Positions 35,801-46,121 of a DNA stretch of 64,000 bases are shown here, one piece after another. The notes under the pieces are model-generated. The model did no database searches, had not been told where the DNA came from, and was given only the letters and a program-made list of their open reading frames with translations. This DNA comes from Bimuria novae-zelandiae CBS 107.79 (Eukaryota; Ascomycota; Dothideomycetes; Pleosporales; Didymosphaeriaceae). The position numbers were made by a program, and so were the translations under genes. Every line of letters begins with the position of its first letter. Positions within the stretch are counted from its first letter, which is position 1. The DNA is taken from assembly GCA_010015655.1 (NCBI GenBank), contig ML976696.1:124001-188000 (forward strand), given 5' to 3'.

Positions 35801-37642
35801 AAAGGCTTCTTACGCGCATGTACTAAGGCTATAAGTAAAAAAACTAGTGTTTAGTCTTTTTATGCCTTTAGTATCTATTAACTAGTATTTACTTATATAG
35901 TTAAGCGTATAAATAATGTTCTTCTAGCTCTTTTAATATAAGTAGTCTTAATCTAAGTTAAAATAAATACTAATTAATTAACAGCGTAATAGGCTAACGA
36001 CGTTAGTAAGGAATCTTAAAATATATATAATATAAGTAAGCTCTATCTACTTTATACTTTTAGGTATGTTAATAAGTAAGATAATATCTCCCTACTTATA
36101 TATTAATAGCTCTTAGTTTTTAGCTTTAATAATTTTAGTTATCCTATTAGCTTGCTTATTCTAACTATAGGCTTTATTATTCGTGATATGTATATTTAAT
36201 TCTAAGTCTAAAATTTATTAATTAATTAGACTTAGCTTACTATCTACTTTCTCGCGTATTCTAAGCTTATTATAAGCTATAATATATAACTATTAAGTAT
36301 ATTAAGCGTAGGTATATAATTATTAAACTATCAAGGTGCTATTAAGGCTATAGATACTACTAGTTTTATTTTTATTACATTTATATTTTCCTTAAGTGCT
36401 GTCTTTATAGCTTTTGTAATTAGCAACTAGCTTACTATAGCTTTATTAAATTACTTCTATATATTAAGCTTAAGTATTTATTCTTAAGGCTTACCCTTCC
36501 CTTTAAGATACTAATAGTTCTTAAATTAATAACTTAAACTATATATAAATTTACGCTTTTAATTTTAATCCTTCTTATCTATTACTTATAGCTTATTAGG
36601 GCTCTAGCTAATGCCTAGTATAGTAAAGGTACTAAGCAATGACGCTACTAGTCTTGTTAAGCGCTAGTATATAGTAAATTTAGTAATAAAATTATTTAAA
36701 CTCTATATAAGCTATCTATTAATCTATCCTTAGAATATAGTAGCTTACTAAGTAGTTACCTATATTTTATTAAGTTTTTTTTATAGTAAATAGAAAATCG
36801 CACTGTGCTCGCGGCAATATAATATTAAGTAAGTTTATAGTCTTACCTAAATATATAACATATAGCTAGTCTTCTAGCTATATATTAATATTGTTTTAGG
36901 GTTAGCTTTATAATTATTAATATTTTACTAGAAGCTATAGTTTCCTCTTAGCTATTAATAAGTAAAGGTGCTTGTTAACCTTCTTTAATTAAGCGTAAGC
37001 TATTTTATTACTTTAAATTAAATATACATAGTAGCAACTAATTATTTAGCTAATTTCTTAAAAAAAAGTTATTTAACACTTTCTTTTTTATCTTATAGCT
37101 AGCTAAGGCTTTATTATAGGCCTTCTCCGCCTGCTAGCATTACTGAAACTTCTTAGTTAGTATATTTCTTAGTATAATACTAGTATTATTCTCTTTCTCC
37201 TTATAGTAGTGCTTTAGTATTATAGGCTTTAGCGCCTGAAGGTGTGCTAGTGCCGTCTCGTTAAGATCTAGATTAACTATAGGCTAAATCTTATATTAGT
37301 TTACGCTATCCTCTTATAAGAAAATCTATTCTTCTTAATTTACTAGCTTTTTCAGTATAACTATTATCCTTATTACCAGTTTATTTAGCTTAGTTATAGG
37401 TATCTTGCTTTATTAGCTCTTAAAAAACTTTTTTTATAATAAACGCGTGCTTAGAACTTAATTAATAATATAGCTTTATTAGTAGCGCGCTAATAGCTCC
37501 TTAGTAGCTTATTAATATATATATAATAGTAATAGCATTTAAAATTATTAGCTAAGTATTACTTAGCTACTGTAATCGTAAAAGTTAATAGCTAGGCTTA
37601 TAACTGTAGCCTAGCAGTCTGGTAGATAATTAATCAATAAGC

Positions 37643-37784
37643 TATATTGCTATTTGCAGAAATAAGTGTGTAAAATAAGGAGTCTGTCGAGAAAGAAAGT
37701 AGTAGTCAAGACCTTTATCTTGAAGTCAGTGGTCCGTGCTCCTACATGGAACCTTCTACAACCTCTGACGTTGTCACGTGGCTA
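37643..37784 (+). repeat. Dispersed 142-bp repeat, copy 2
   Basis: Second copy of the 21441-21584 repeat. It lies exactly at the boundary between AT-rich repeats and the GC-rich pseudogene that starts at 37785. Confidence 0.75.
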
Positions 37785-38358
37785 CACCATCAATGCCTTC
37801 TCCACCGTCATGCAGCCAGACTTGGGACCCGGAGGACTGGACGCCTTCAAGCTTAGTTACCTTGAGCTGTACCGCCAGAGGCCGCTTTACAAGTCGGTCG
37901 GCCTAGGTGGCTTCTGGGCACACTGGGCTACTGATGATCTCCCTGCTTATGCAGATGTCCACAGGCGCATCCAGTTCAAGCTCGTTACCATCCCATCTCT
38001 AGATTCTGGAGAAGTCTTTGAGGCGCGACACACACTGAGCCGGGAGCGTATAATCAACAACACCAAGTTAGACGAGAGTGTAGTAGCAGCGGACGAGAAG
38101 TGGAGGGTGAGCATCACCGACCGAGCCATGATGCCCGGCTGGGATTAGTGGGCCTAGGGAGATGTCCGCGACGATGGCAATCTCAAAGACAAGCTGCTCT
38201 TGGAGTGGAGGAAGAACGATTACAATCGAAGAGTGCACGATGGAGGCGAGCGGGAGCCAACGAAAGAATTGCTCGATCGTGGCGCGGTGATAAGTGAAAA
38301 ATCCACTGGCTTGAAATTTAGGTATGAGCAGAAGGAGGCATTCTTTACCATCACATGA
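37785..38358 (+). pseudogene. Unknown gene remnant with two in-frame TAG stops
   Basis: One frame reads continuously from 37785 to a TGA at 38356-38358 except for TAG at 38146-38148 and 38155-38157. The reading on both sides (ITDRAMMPGWD before, GDVRDDGNLKDKLLLEWRKN after) has natural composition and GC-rich codons, so the stops look secondary. Both could derive from CAG (Gln) by a single C-to-T change. The 5' end is lost where the dispersed repeat (37643-37784) adjoins it; the Met at 37666 lies inside that repeat and is not a credible start. I do not recognise the family. Confidence 0.6.
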
Positions 38359-38400
38359 TTTCATCGCATATAATGGTTCAAGGACATAGCTTGGAATGGA

Positions 38401-38658
38401 AGGGACTCCTGGGGTAACACGCAGTGCTTCGTTTTGCTAGATCTTAATCTTGTACTGGAGGCCTGGAGACTCATACCCAGGGTATCTTCCACCCATGAAG
38501 CCCTTTAGAATTACACGATTCCTTTGCATGTAATCTAGGTCAATGGAATAGGCCTAAAAGAAAGAGGAGTCCTGGGGTAACACGCAATGCTTCTTTATCC
38601 TAGAACTCAATCTTGTACTAGAGGCCTGTAACCACATATCCAGGGTATCTTCCACTCA
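38401..38658 (+). repeat. Two-copy duplication of about 93 bp
   Basis: Units at about 38403-38496 and 38566-38658 share CCTGGGGTAACACGCA, CTTGTACT, AGGCCTG and CCAGGGTATCTTCCAC, and are separated by about 70 bp. The region is non-coding, between the pseudogene and the next gene. Confidence 0.75.
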
Positions 38659-38797
38659 CAACGCCAGCTTCGAATGCCCGAGAAACGGAAAAATTACGGA
38701 ATTATTACGGCAGCAGAACGCCGTAAAGGTCCGCGTGGGGTAACACAGTACCCAATACCTCCGCATTCTCATCATCCAAACCTCCTCCTCGCACCTC

Positions 38798-39765
38798 TCA
38801 GACCTTGTCGCCATCCTTCTCCCTCTCCGCCTCCCACGCCTCACCCAGTCCCTTGTACTCATTCCTCCAATTCATGCTCGCCGCCGCGCCACGCTCCCTG
38901 AGCACCTTCTCCGCTTCCATCCATCCCACCTCGCCCTTCGCGACCTCCGGAAACGTGAGCACCCACTCCCTATACGCGAGTCCTTCTTTGCTGGATTTCT
39001 CGCCTAGGTCCGCGGCCACCAATCCCGATGCGCGCATGTGCAGCAGGCCGAGGCGGCGCGCTTCTTCGAGGAAACCTTTCAGCTTTATCATGTTGTTTCT
39101 AACGGGAGCAAGATGCTTGGCCGCGAGCTTGAGGTAGTACAAGACGCTGTCGAGGAGGAGACACAGACCTGACATGGTGATAGAAATCTTGGCGGGGTCG
39201 ACGGAAGCGATTACGTCGCGGGCATTGCGCAGCGCGGTTTCGACGCGGAGCCAGTCTTTGAAGAACGCGCTGCCTGTGCGAGGGTTGTGCGGCTCGAAGA
39301 CTCCTTTGAGGACTCGCAGGCCGTATGGGTCGATCTTTGGGAGGGCGAGGACAGCAGGCGTGTCGGCACGGATGGCGAGTGGAATCTGGTGGCTATGCTG
39401 CGTTAGTAGTCGAAGAGTGGACAGTGGCGAGGAGGTTGGTACTAAAGAACTCCCATGTCACGGTACTCTTGCTCGAGACCGTCCAGCGCTTGCTCGAGCT
39501 TCCTGGCAAAAGCCTCATGTTCGTCAAGAAAATCCTGATTCACCTCGGGCGTCTCGACCCCGGGGGTCTCTGCGTCCAGGAAGTCTGTCGGATCGGAGGG
39601 AAACTTGAGCATCCAAATGAAAATCGTGAAGGCTTTGGCGGAATTGCGGTTAATAGTTGGATTAGTTTCTAGGTCGCCCACGTGCAAGCAGATCTCCGCC
39701 ATGAGAGCCTGGTTGATTTTGAGATGCTCCGAGTCGTCGGCGGGGTCGCTATCAAGCAGAGACAT
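38798..39765 (-). CDS. Hypothetical protein, two exons (305 aa)
   Basis: The gene is best read as complement(join(38798..39392, 39443..39765)). The first exon starts MSLLDSDPADDSEHLK and runs 107 codons. A 50-nt intron (39393-39442; donor GTACCA, branch TACTAAC, acceptor CATAG) joins it in phase to a frame that is open upstream of MSGLC and ends KDGDKV. The spliced length of 918 nt is an exact multiple of three. The predicted protein is soluble and largely helical, with Glu- and Lys-rich segments; residues 55-107 are acidic. There is no signal peptide, membrane segment or known domain. I cannot assign a function. The donor is not the commonest form, so a slightly different junction is possible. 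Confidence 0.6.
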
Positions 39766-40377
39766 TGCTACGGGTTATCTGTCAGCAGTTAGTGCAGCTC
39801 AAGGAGACGCGCGGGCGAAGGCGGTAGAGTGCGTGCGACGGAGAAGAGAAGGGTGGAGGGAGTGAGAGAGACGAATTTGGGTTGATTATCTCAGGCAGCC
39901 GTTGCCGGCCCAGCGCGCCGAATCGAGGTGAAGTGAACTATTTTTGAGCGTCTCTTCTCGTTGTGCACCGAAGAGAAGTGTTTATCTTATATCATGCCTG
40001 GTTGACTGTATGCAGCCCCCAGAACCCTGAGCCCATGGTCTACATTTTGACCAAGGTCTCGTAAAGAGCAGCAACGAGGCGAGATGAAGCACTTAAACGC
40101 TGGACAGCTGGTGTGAAAAAGGATCCTGGGGTGACGCACGACTGTTTGCACCCGGGTCGACTGGACATGACTAAGCCGATTTCTGGGGACATCTGGCTTA
40201 GGATTTGTTGGGAACAGGAGACATATACTAGTAAAAATGAGGGATATGGAAGTCAAGACGGAATTTAGTGGCCATCTGAAGAGCGAATTTGGGCAGTGTA
40301 ACGCACATTGGATGCTAAGTAGTCCAACAGATAAGAATTAGCTATCCAATCTAATACCATTCTGAACGATATGTAAT
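39766..40377. other. Intergenic region
   Basis: About 600 bp of balanced composition. One minus-strand frame of 89 codons (39987-40256) has no recognisable features. The promoter of the minus-strand gene at 39765 should lie at the left end. Confidence 0.4.
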
Positions 40378-40860
40378 TAGAGCTTCTCCGGGTTGCATAA
40401 TCTTGTCCTCTGTGCCCTCCAGTAAGCTATCAATGATTTTGAATTGCGTAGGAGATTGCATTGCACCATGACGTCGCGCTCTGATATAGGCATGTCGCCG
40501 TGGAATGCGTCGGCTACGACGTAGGATTCCCACGACCCAGTGTCTGGTACACCTGCCCGAGCATACCTTGAGCATCCCATACATCAGTACTCCGAATCCG
40601 TCGTAGCATACTCTGGGGCGACTCACTAAGCGGTGCCATAGTAGCGGCCACCGAGGAGGCAGTAAACTGGCGGGTGGTCAGCACTTGCGGTTGCGATGGT
40701 GTTGAAGACCATATGGGTGATATACCATCACTAGAAAACCTGCAATGGTGGGAACACGTGACTCACAGTCCTCAAAAGCGAGCGATTCGCGCTCGTAATA
40801 GTCCAGGGCAGCCTCGGCTTCCGTCCACTAAACGGGGCGCTGTTGATTGAATGTGGGTTT
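40378..40860 (-). pseudogene. Probable hypothetical-protein pseudogene
   Basis: Minus-strand sequence reads as protein-like segments in shifting frames: WTEAEAALDYYERESLAFED (after a TAG), VPTIAGFLVMVYHPYG, then in another frame FNTIATASADHPPVYCLLGG ending in tandem stops, then DTGSWESYVVADAFHGDM to a stop near 40378. The joins cannot be explained by GT-AG introns in matching phase, so frameshifts are likely. The family is not recognised. A real multi-exon gene with sequence errors is the alternative. Confidence 0.35.
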
Positions 40861-42182
40861 ATCAACTCAGGTTTGCGGCAGCGGCAGTTGGTGTGCCGCT
40901 ATTTCGTTCCGTTTATTGGGCTGCATAGCGATAGCGAGAACCGATTAACGATAAAGTGTGGTCGGGGAAAAGTTAGATGGTGAATGTACACAGACACTGA
41001 ATTGTGCTAGAGCGACATCAGAGCGAGGACTAGCTTCGTTGGGATTAGCGGGCTCGGCAGCTGCTTCTCAACCAACTGCACAGGCAGGAGCTTGATTGAC
41101 GTTGAAACCCCAGTTGTTACCATCGACCGCCATATTGCAGCCGCGGTACGCTCGCTTCTCTTTCTACATGTCACTCTACACCCGCACGTGCGCGGTTTTC
41201 TAGGCGCACAGCACATGTCTGTCGCTGGGCATGGGCGATGGCTTCGGTGTCGCATCGTCCGCTCAACGTCGCCTGCCGGCCCTCTCGAGTAAAACCGGTG
41301 TCTCCGTGATGGAATTGGTATACGATAATAGTTTCACCAAGTCATAAGACACATTGCTTCCTTCACGACTCAGCCAGCAAGTCCAGGTGGGACTGCGCCG
41401 GCCGGAAGCAGCAATAGAAGGTCGCAGTGAGCTGGCATTGTCATCGCGATAGGAGCCTGTGACCGTCACACGGATAGAAAGATTGGAGTTGGTGTATGCC
41501 GCGTGCGCGTTAGAGCCTTCAGGTACCTTCCTAACCTTTGCTCTTCCCCGCCTTCCCATCGCCCGAACATGTACCTCTGTGGTCATTTCCATCTTCTCTA
41601 CATGCAGCAAGATGATCCAGCGACAGCCCGCGCCTCCTGGGATTGCGGCGTCTCTGTTCTCTTGTTGCGATCCTCCTTTTTGCGATGCCAGTTGGCATGT
41701 CGTCACTGTTATCCCCGTTGACCTTCGTAACGCACCGCACACAGGGAGCTGGCATGTATATTTACATATCCGCCCGGTACCTGATTTTGCGACACACTAA
41801 TGCCAAGTTCGCAGGCCTGCCATGGTGCCACGAGCCTGAGCCGCGTGGCTTAAGATCAGATACCCTGGTTTCCTGGTGGGCGAAATGCCGACTCCTGATT
41901 GGCTGTGTTTTGGATGACCTCAAGCCATGCATTGATCCCTAGCGCTGTTTTGGTCGTCCCCGTTCCAGCTTTCCCTGTGACATCAGTCCATCTGGATCTG
42001 GATCCGAAGGAGCCCTGCATTCACTCTACCATTGTTTCCTACATATTTAACCGTAATAGCGTTTTTCCTGCACCGACTACTGAACTTCCTTACACCACCT
42101 CTTTGCGCCTACCTTGCCTATATTTCTCTGTTATCGATACTTGTTTGTACATCTGCCTCAACACCGCATAGCATTGCAAGTC
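40861..42182. other. Intergenic region upstream of the GH64 gene
   Basis: Frames of 66-159 codons overlap on both strands with no domain or plausible exon structure. A TATA-like CATATTTAA occurs at about 42033, roughly 150 bp before the GH64 start, and could belong to its promoter. Confidence 0.4.
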
Positions 42183-43572
42183 ATGTCAGGCTTCAGCAAG
42201 CTAATCGCAAAGTTGCGCGGCCGATACGCTCTCGGCGACGATAACCGGGGCTCCACTACTGCCAATGCCGATGACAACGCCTACAAAAGCGCACCGCCCC
42301 AGTCCGGAACCAACTTCGGGGCGAAGCAACTAGTCATGGCATCTGGGACAGCTCCCACGCTCACCATCACCCTCAGAAACGCTTCTAACAGCAGCCAAGT
42401 GTACGTCTATGTTACAGGGCTAGCGTTAGACAATGACACTCGTCCCATGTTCCTTCAGTCCGATGGCAGGACCATCTATTACCCAGCTTCTCCTGCCGGT
42501 GTTGGAACGCCTCTCTCTGCTGATGTGAGCATCGCGCTGGGTGCTCCTGGCTCCGCAAGGGACATCACCATTCCACGGATAGCAGGTGGAAGAGTGTGGT
42601 TCTCCATCGGGGCAAAGCTCACATTTGCGCTCAACCCTGGACCTGGCGTCGTCGAGGTACATGCATTGACTACCATTATAAAGGTCAAAGCCACTAATGC
42701 GGAGAACAGCCTTCCGTCTCGAACCCAAGCGACCCGAACATCAACATCAGCTGGGGGTATGTACCTTTCAAATCCAGAAGCACTCACAATTGACTCGGTA
42801 TCATAGATTCTGCGAGTTCACCTACAATTCAGACCAGCTTTTCGTCAACATCTCCTGTGTCGACTTCATTAGCATCCCCGTTGCACTCACCATTACCAAC
42901 ACTTCGGGTGGGGTACAGTCTGTGCCAGGATTACCCGCAAACGGACTCGCTACCATTATTAACGCCCTAAGACAACAAGCAGCCGCTGACGGCCGCCCAT
43001 GGGATAAGCTGATCTACCCGGCCAGCGGCACTCCCCTCCGTGTGCTCTCACCCCTCAAGCTTCTGGACAGTAGATCCAACGCATGGGACGGGTACTGGGA
43101 CAACTACGTGAACCAAGTCTGGAACCGCTTCTCTTCCGTTGACATGACCATCAATACGCAAGCTGCTGCAGGTAACGTTACGGGCCGCGTGGCGAATGGC
43201 CAACTCAACCTGGGCCCAGCCGGAACGTTCAATAAACCCAACGCGAGAGATATATGGACGTGCTCCGAAGGGCCTTTTGCAACGGGCAGCAACGCCGCGC
43301 GCAATGCTGTTATTCCGAGACTAGCTGCCGCGTTCAATCGAAGCACTCTGCTCCTGAACACTACGCACTTTCCGAACGGTAGTACCCCATCGGACTACTA
43401 CCAGAACGCTACAACCAACCATTTCTCGCGCATCGTGCACCAAACTATGAAGGACGGTCGTGGATACGCATTTCCCTACGACGATGTCGTTCCCGACGGC
43501 GGTGCTGACGTTGCGGGTACCGCCTTCGATGCCAGCCCGAGCAACTGGACCATTGCTATCGGAGGCAGTTAG
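42183..43572 (+). CDS. GH64 family endo-beta-1,3-glucanase (thaumatin-like fold)
   Basis: Three exons: join(42183..42656, 42710..42756, 42807..43572), 428 aa. Intron 1 is 53 nt (GTACAT...AACAG) and intron 2 is 50 nt (GTATGT...CATAG). The tiny 47-nt middle exon supplies NPSDPNINISWG, which joins to FCEFTY, exactly the GH64 core. In the family an acidic pair 16 residues apart is catalytic (Glu154 and Asp170 in the Streptomyces matensis enzyme); here Glu177 (FCEFTY) and Asp193 (VDFIS) have the same spacing. Such enzymes release oligosaccharides from beta-1,3-glucan, suggesting cell-wall remodelling or attack on other fungi. The domain spans about 45-428. The first 45 residues (MSGFSKLIAKLRGR...) are not a signal peptide, so secretion is unclear. 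The start is the first Met in frame with no better upstream choice. Confidence 0.88.
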
Positions 43573-44581
43573 TGTCCGCCTCCTTGCCCATTTCGCAACG
43601 AGCCGGAATGGCAACGATTTCGTGGGGAGCCGGGCTGTTTTTACGGTCATACAAACGCAACGGGAGCTGGTGGAGCGGTCTCAAGGGCGAAGGTCAGCTC
43701 AAGGCTCGAGAATCAAGAGCCAAGGCCATCGGGTATCTCCAGAATTTTGTCGATTTGTGGGCCCCGGGATACGGATTTACAGTTTGGGAATGGCGTATAG
43801 AGTCTTTGATACCACGGTTGTAGAGTGTTGGGATGGGTTTGTGCTGTCCCTTTGACACCCTCGCTGAACTTATTCCTGTAAATATTTCGCTTATTCTTAC
43901 GTACCTATACCGCTGTACTACCCGTCACAGTATCGCTGTCATTATTTATACGTGTGTCTCGCATCGTAAACTGCGCTAACATGGGAAGACTTCTCCTTCC
44001 GTATCCATGGTTCCGAGGTTAGATTTTCACCACGTGTCACGCGTAGGCGGGCGTCGCCGGCATATCGCACATCTTGCGGTAACACCACCCCCAATACAGC
44101 ATCTATCCTTTATTTCGGGTTGTATAGCGAAAAGAACACGTAAGGATGCTCCGCCGTTTTACGTCGCTGCTAGTTCAACCGTTCCAAGTCAACTGTTAAC
44201 CTTGGGTTCACGTACCCGGACCCGCCCAACATGGAACCGAGTGGATCCGAACACGACGGCGGCTCACCCATTCACTGGCCTCAAGAAATGGCATTTTTCG
44301 ATCCGCAATATAAAGCTCCTGCGCGCCGAGCGCATGCTTCGCACGCTCCATCGAACACGCTCACGTCCGCCTTGCATTCAACCCAACCCAACCCAGCTGC
44401 TGCGCTTTACGTGCACAGGCCCTGCGAGTATGCACCTTCAGATAGCCCTTTAATAAACGCCACCGATAAAGAATATTAACAGCAGCGAACACTCACAGCC
44501 TGCACATATAATCAACCCGACTGGCAGCCTCACGCATCGCGGGCAGGCTCGTTTTTCTTCGAGAAGGATCGGTGGAACCAG
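43573..44581. other. Intergenic region between GH64 and SNARE genes
   Basis: This holds the GH64 3' region and the promoter of the downstream gene. The frames present (including one that overlaps the GH64 end at 43460-43855) show no domain and look fortuitous. Confidence 0.4.
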
Positions 44582-45835
44582 TTGGTCCGGGATAGAAAGA
44601 CCGGCCTGAAGAAGATGTCTTCGATTAAGAACTGGAGGTTTTTGAAGAAGAAAGGGGCTTCTAAAACATGGTCTCCGTCGCGGACCAAGACAACAGAAGA
44701 ACAAGACCAGAGGCCTGGACTGCGATCACTCCCCTATGAGTGCAAGACTGCTGGTCTAGTCAACCCGTACGAACTCCATTCCAAGCCCGCCAACACCGGC
44801 ACCTCCACCACCGCGATGTCGTCTGGGCAAGGCGCCGAGGACTGCATCTCACCACTCTACACCAGTCCGATGCTGAAATGGCCTCCTCTCAAACCAAAAG
44901 GCATAAAAAAGAAGAATTCTTTTATTTTCTCTTCCAAGAAATCCAAGACTGAGCCTGTATCCCCATGCTTCGACCCTCCCACCGCACTCCGCCTTAGAGA
45001 AGAGATCGACAATATACACGCTTCTCCACCCAGCACAGCGAGTTCTTGCTCCTCGCGTGCAGTGACTTTCGCCTCCATAGCTACATGCTCCTCCAGCAAT
45101 GAATCCTCCGGTGCCACCTCCACGCCCGTCACTGACACCGCAAGCACCTTTTCACTCCGCGCGGACGTCGAAGAAGACGACATCACCGCCACCAAGCAAC
45201 ACATCCGCGCCTTCAAACTCGCTGACATCTCCTCCACCCAAAACGCGCTCCGCTTCTCCTACGAAGCCCGCGATACAGGCGCCGTGACGTTAAGCCGTCG
45301 AAACGAACAGGACGAGCGCATCGCACGCGCAGAATTGAATTTGCACTCCGCCCGCGTCCAAAACCGCATCGCTGGCGAGCGCCTCCGCGCGCTAAAATCC
45401 TCAAATAATTTGATGCACTTCTCCAACCCCTTCTTCGCCTCCACGCGCGAGCGCGACATCGACGACGCGCTCGTCCGCGCGCACCAGAGGGAGCGCGCCG
45501 AGCGCGCCGCAGTGCGACGGCGGGCGTGGGAAGCCGCGTTGCGCAGAAGGATTACCGTGCAAGTGGAGGTTGAGAGGGAAGGCGGTGGGCGGGATCTGGT
45601 GGAGAGGGCGAAGTACCAATTCGAGCCGGATAGCGAGGACGACGAGTTTGAAGATGAGATTGAGAGGAATCTTGAGGAGCTGGTGAGGGTGGTGCCGGAG
45701 TTGAAGGTGTTGGCGGTGAGGATGGGGGAGACGATTACGCAGGGGAATGAGAGGTTGGATGGGGTGAGGGGGAGGGTGGAGGGCGTGGAGGATGGAATGG
45801 TGCGGAATCGGCGTGCGTTGGGGAGGATACATTAA
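44582..45835 (+). CDS. Sec9/SNAP-25-like t-SNARE
   Basis: A single-exon gene of 417 aa; the Met at 44615 (MSSIKNWRFLKKK) is an alternative start nearer the usual Sec9 N-terminus. Residues 1-200 are basic, then Ser/Thr-rich and low-complexity. The first SNARE helix (about 204-275) contains TKQHIRAFKL, STQNALRF and NEQDERIARAELNL, with the expected zero-layer Gln at 243. A linker with SNPFFASTRERDIDDAL and an Arg/Ala-rich coiled region follows. The second SNARE helix (about 346-417) begins YQFEPDSEDDEFEDEIERN, the usual signature of fungal Sec9. In the family such proteins pair with a syntaxin and a synaptobrevin to fuse secretory vesicles with the plasma membrane. There is no transmembrane segment, as expected. 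The zero-layer position of the second helix appears to be Gly388, with Gln at 387. It may be a divergent paralogue. Confidence 0.8.
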   Translation: MVRDRKTGLKKMSSIKNWRFLKKKGASKTWSPSRTKTTEEQDQRPGLRSLPYECKTAGLVNPYELHSKPANTGTSTTAMSSGQGAEDCISPLYTSPMLKWPPLKPKGIKKKNSFIFSSKKSKTEPVSPCFDPPTALRLREEIDNIHASPPSTASSCSSRAVTFASIATCSSSNESSGATSTPVTDTASTFSLRADVEEDDITATKQHIRAFKLADISSTQNALRFSYEARDTGAVTLSRRNEQDERIARAELNLHSARVQNRIAGERLRALKSSNNLMHFSNPFFASTRERDIDDALVRAHQRERAERAAVRRRAWEAALRRRITVQVEVEREGGGRDLVERAKYQFEPDSEDDEFEDEIERNLEELVRVVPELKVLAVRMGETITQGNERLDGVRGRVEGVEDGMVRNRRALGRIH

Positions 45836-46121
45836 TCCTTGGCGTTGGATGGTCGGGAGAAGCTGCGCATACACGAACAAGGAGTATTTTAGGAAATACT
45901 CGGGACGCGGAGCCAGGACGATTTAGGTCGTTGCCAGCCATGTTAAGCAAAGATAACGCGCAGTCTGTGAATTTTATGAAGGTATTACAGTATTCAATGC
46001 GATTTTTATGCGGATGCTGAAACGGTATCTATAACATTTACAAAGAGAGCCCGTAATGGCCGTGACCTTGACCCTTACGTCCCCTTCAAGAAATTACGCT
46101 GTGTTTTATTGAGCTTCGAGC

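Larger units (their letters stand above)
32883..37640 (-). mobile_element. Degraded Copia-type retrotransposon remnant
   Basis: Minus-strand translation gives Copia domains in order: a gag-like AT-rich region (about 37600-35800), GAG-pre-integrase (35800-35640), a post-integrase region with a TRDVLF-type motif (about 34710-34660), and reverse transcriptase and RNase H (about 34400-32950). No LTR pair could be placed, so the limits are those of the recognisable region. It is interrupted by a GC-richer patch at 35225-35500. Confidence 0.6.

Noticed and set aside
37666..37784. N-terminal 40 codons of the open frame leading into the 37785-38358 remnant
   Set aside because: These bases belong to the dispersed repeat also present at 21441-21584, so the Met at 37666 is fortuitous.
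41263..41742. 159-codon minus-strand frame upstream of GH64
   Set aside because: Arg/Ser/Thr-rich, overlapped by several frames on the other strand, no domain and no plausible splice context.
42426..42787. Minus-strand frames of 100-102 codons inside the GH64 gene
   Set aside because: They are antisense shadows of a well-supported exon.
43460..43855. 131-codon frame overlapping the GH64 3' end
   Set aside because: It starts within the GH64 exon in another frame and has no recognisable domain.
45401..45880. 159-codon Pro/His-rich frame antisense to the SNARE gene
   Set aside because: Composition is the mirror of the coiled-coil codons opposite; no independent support.
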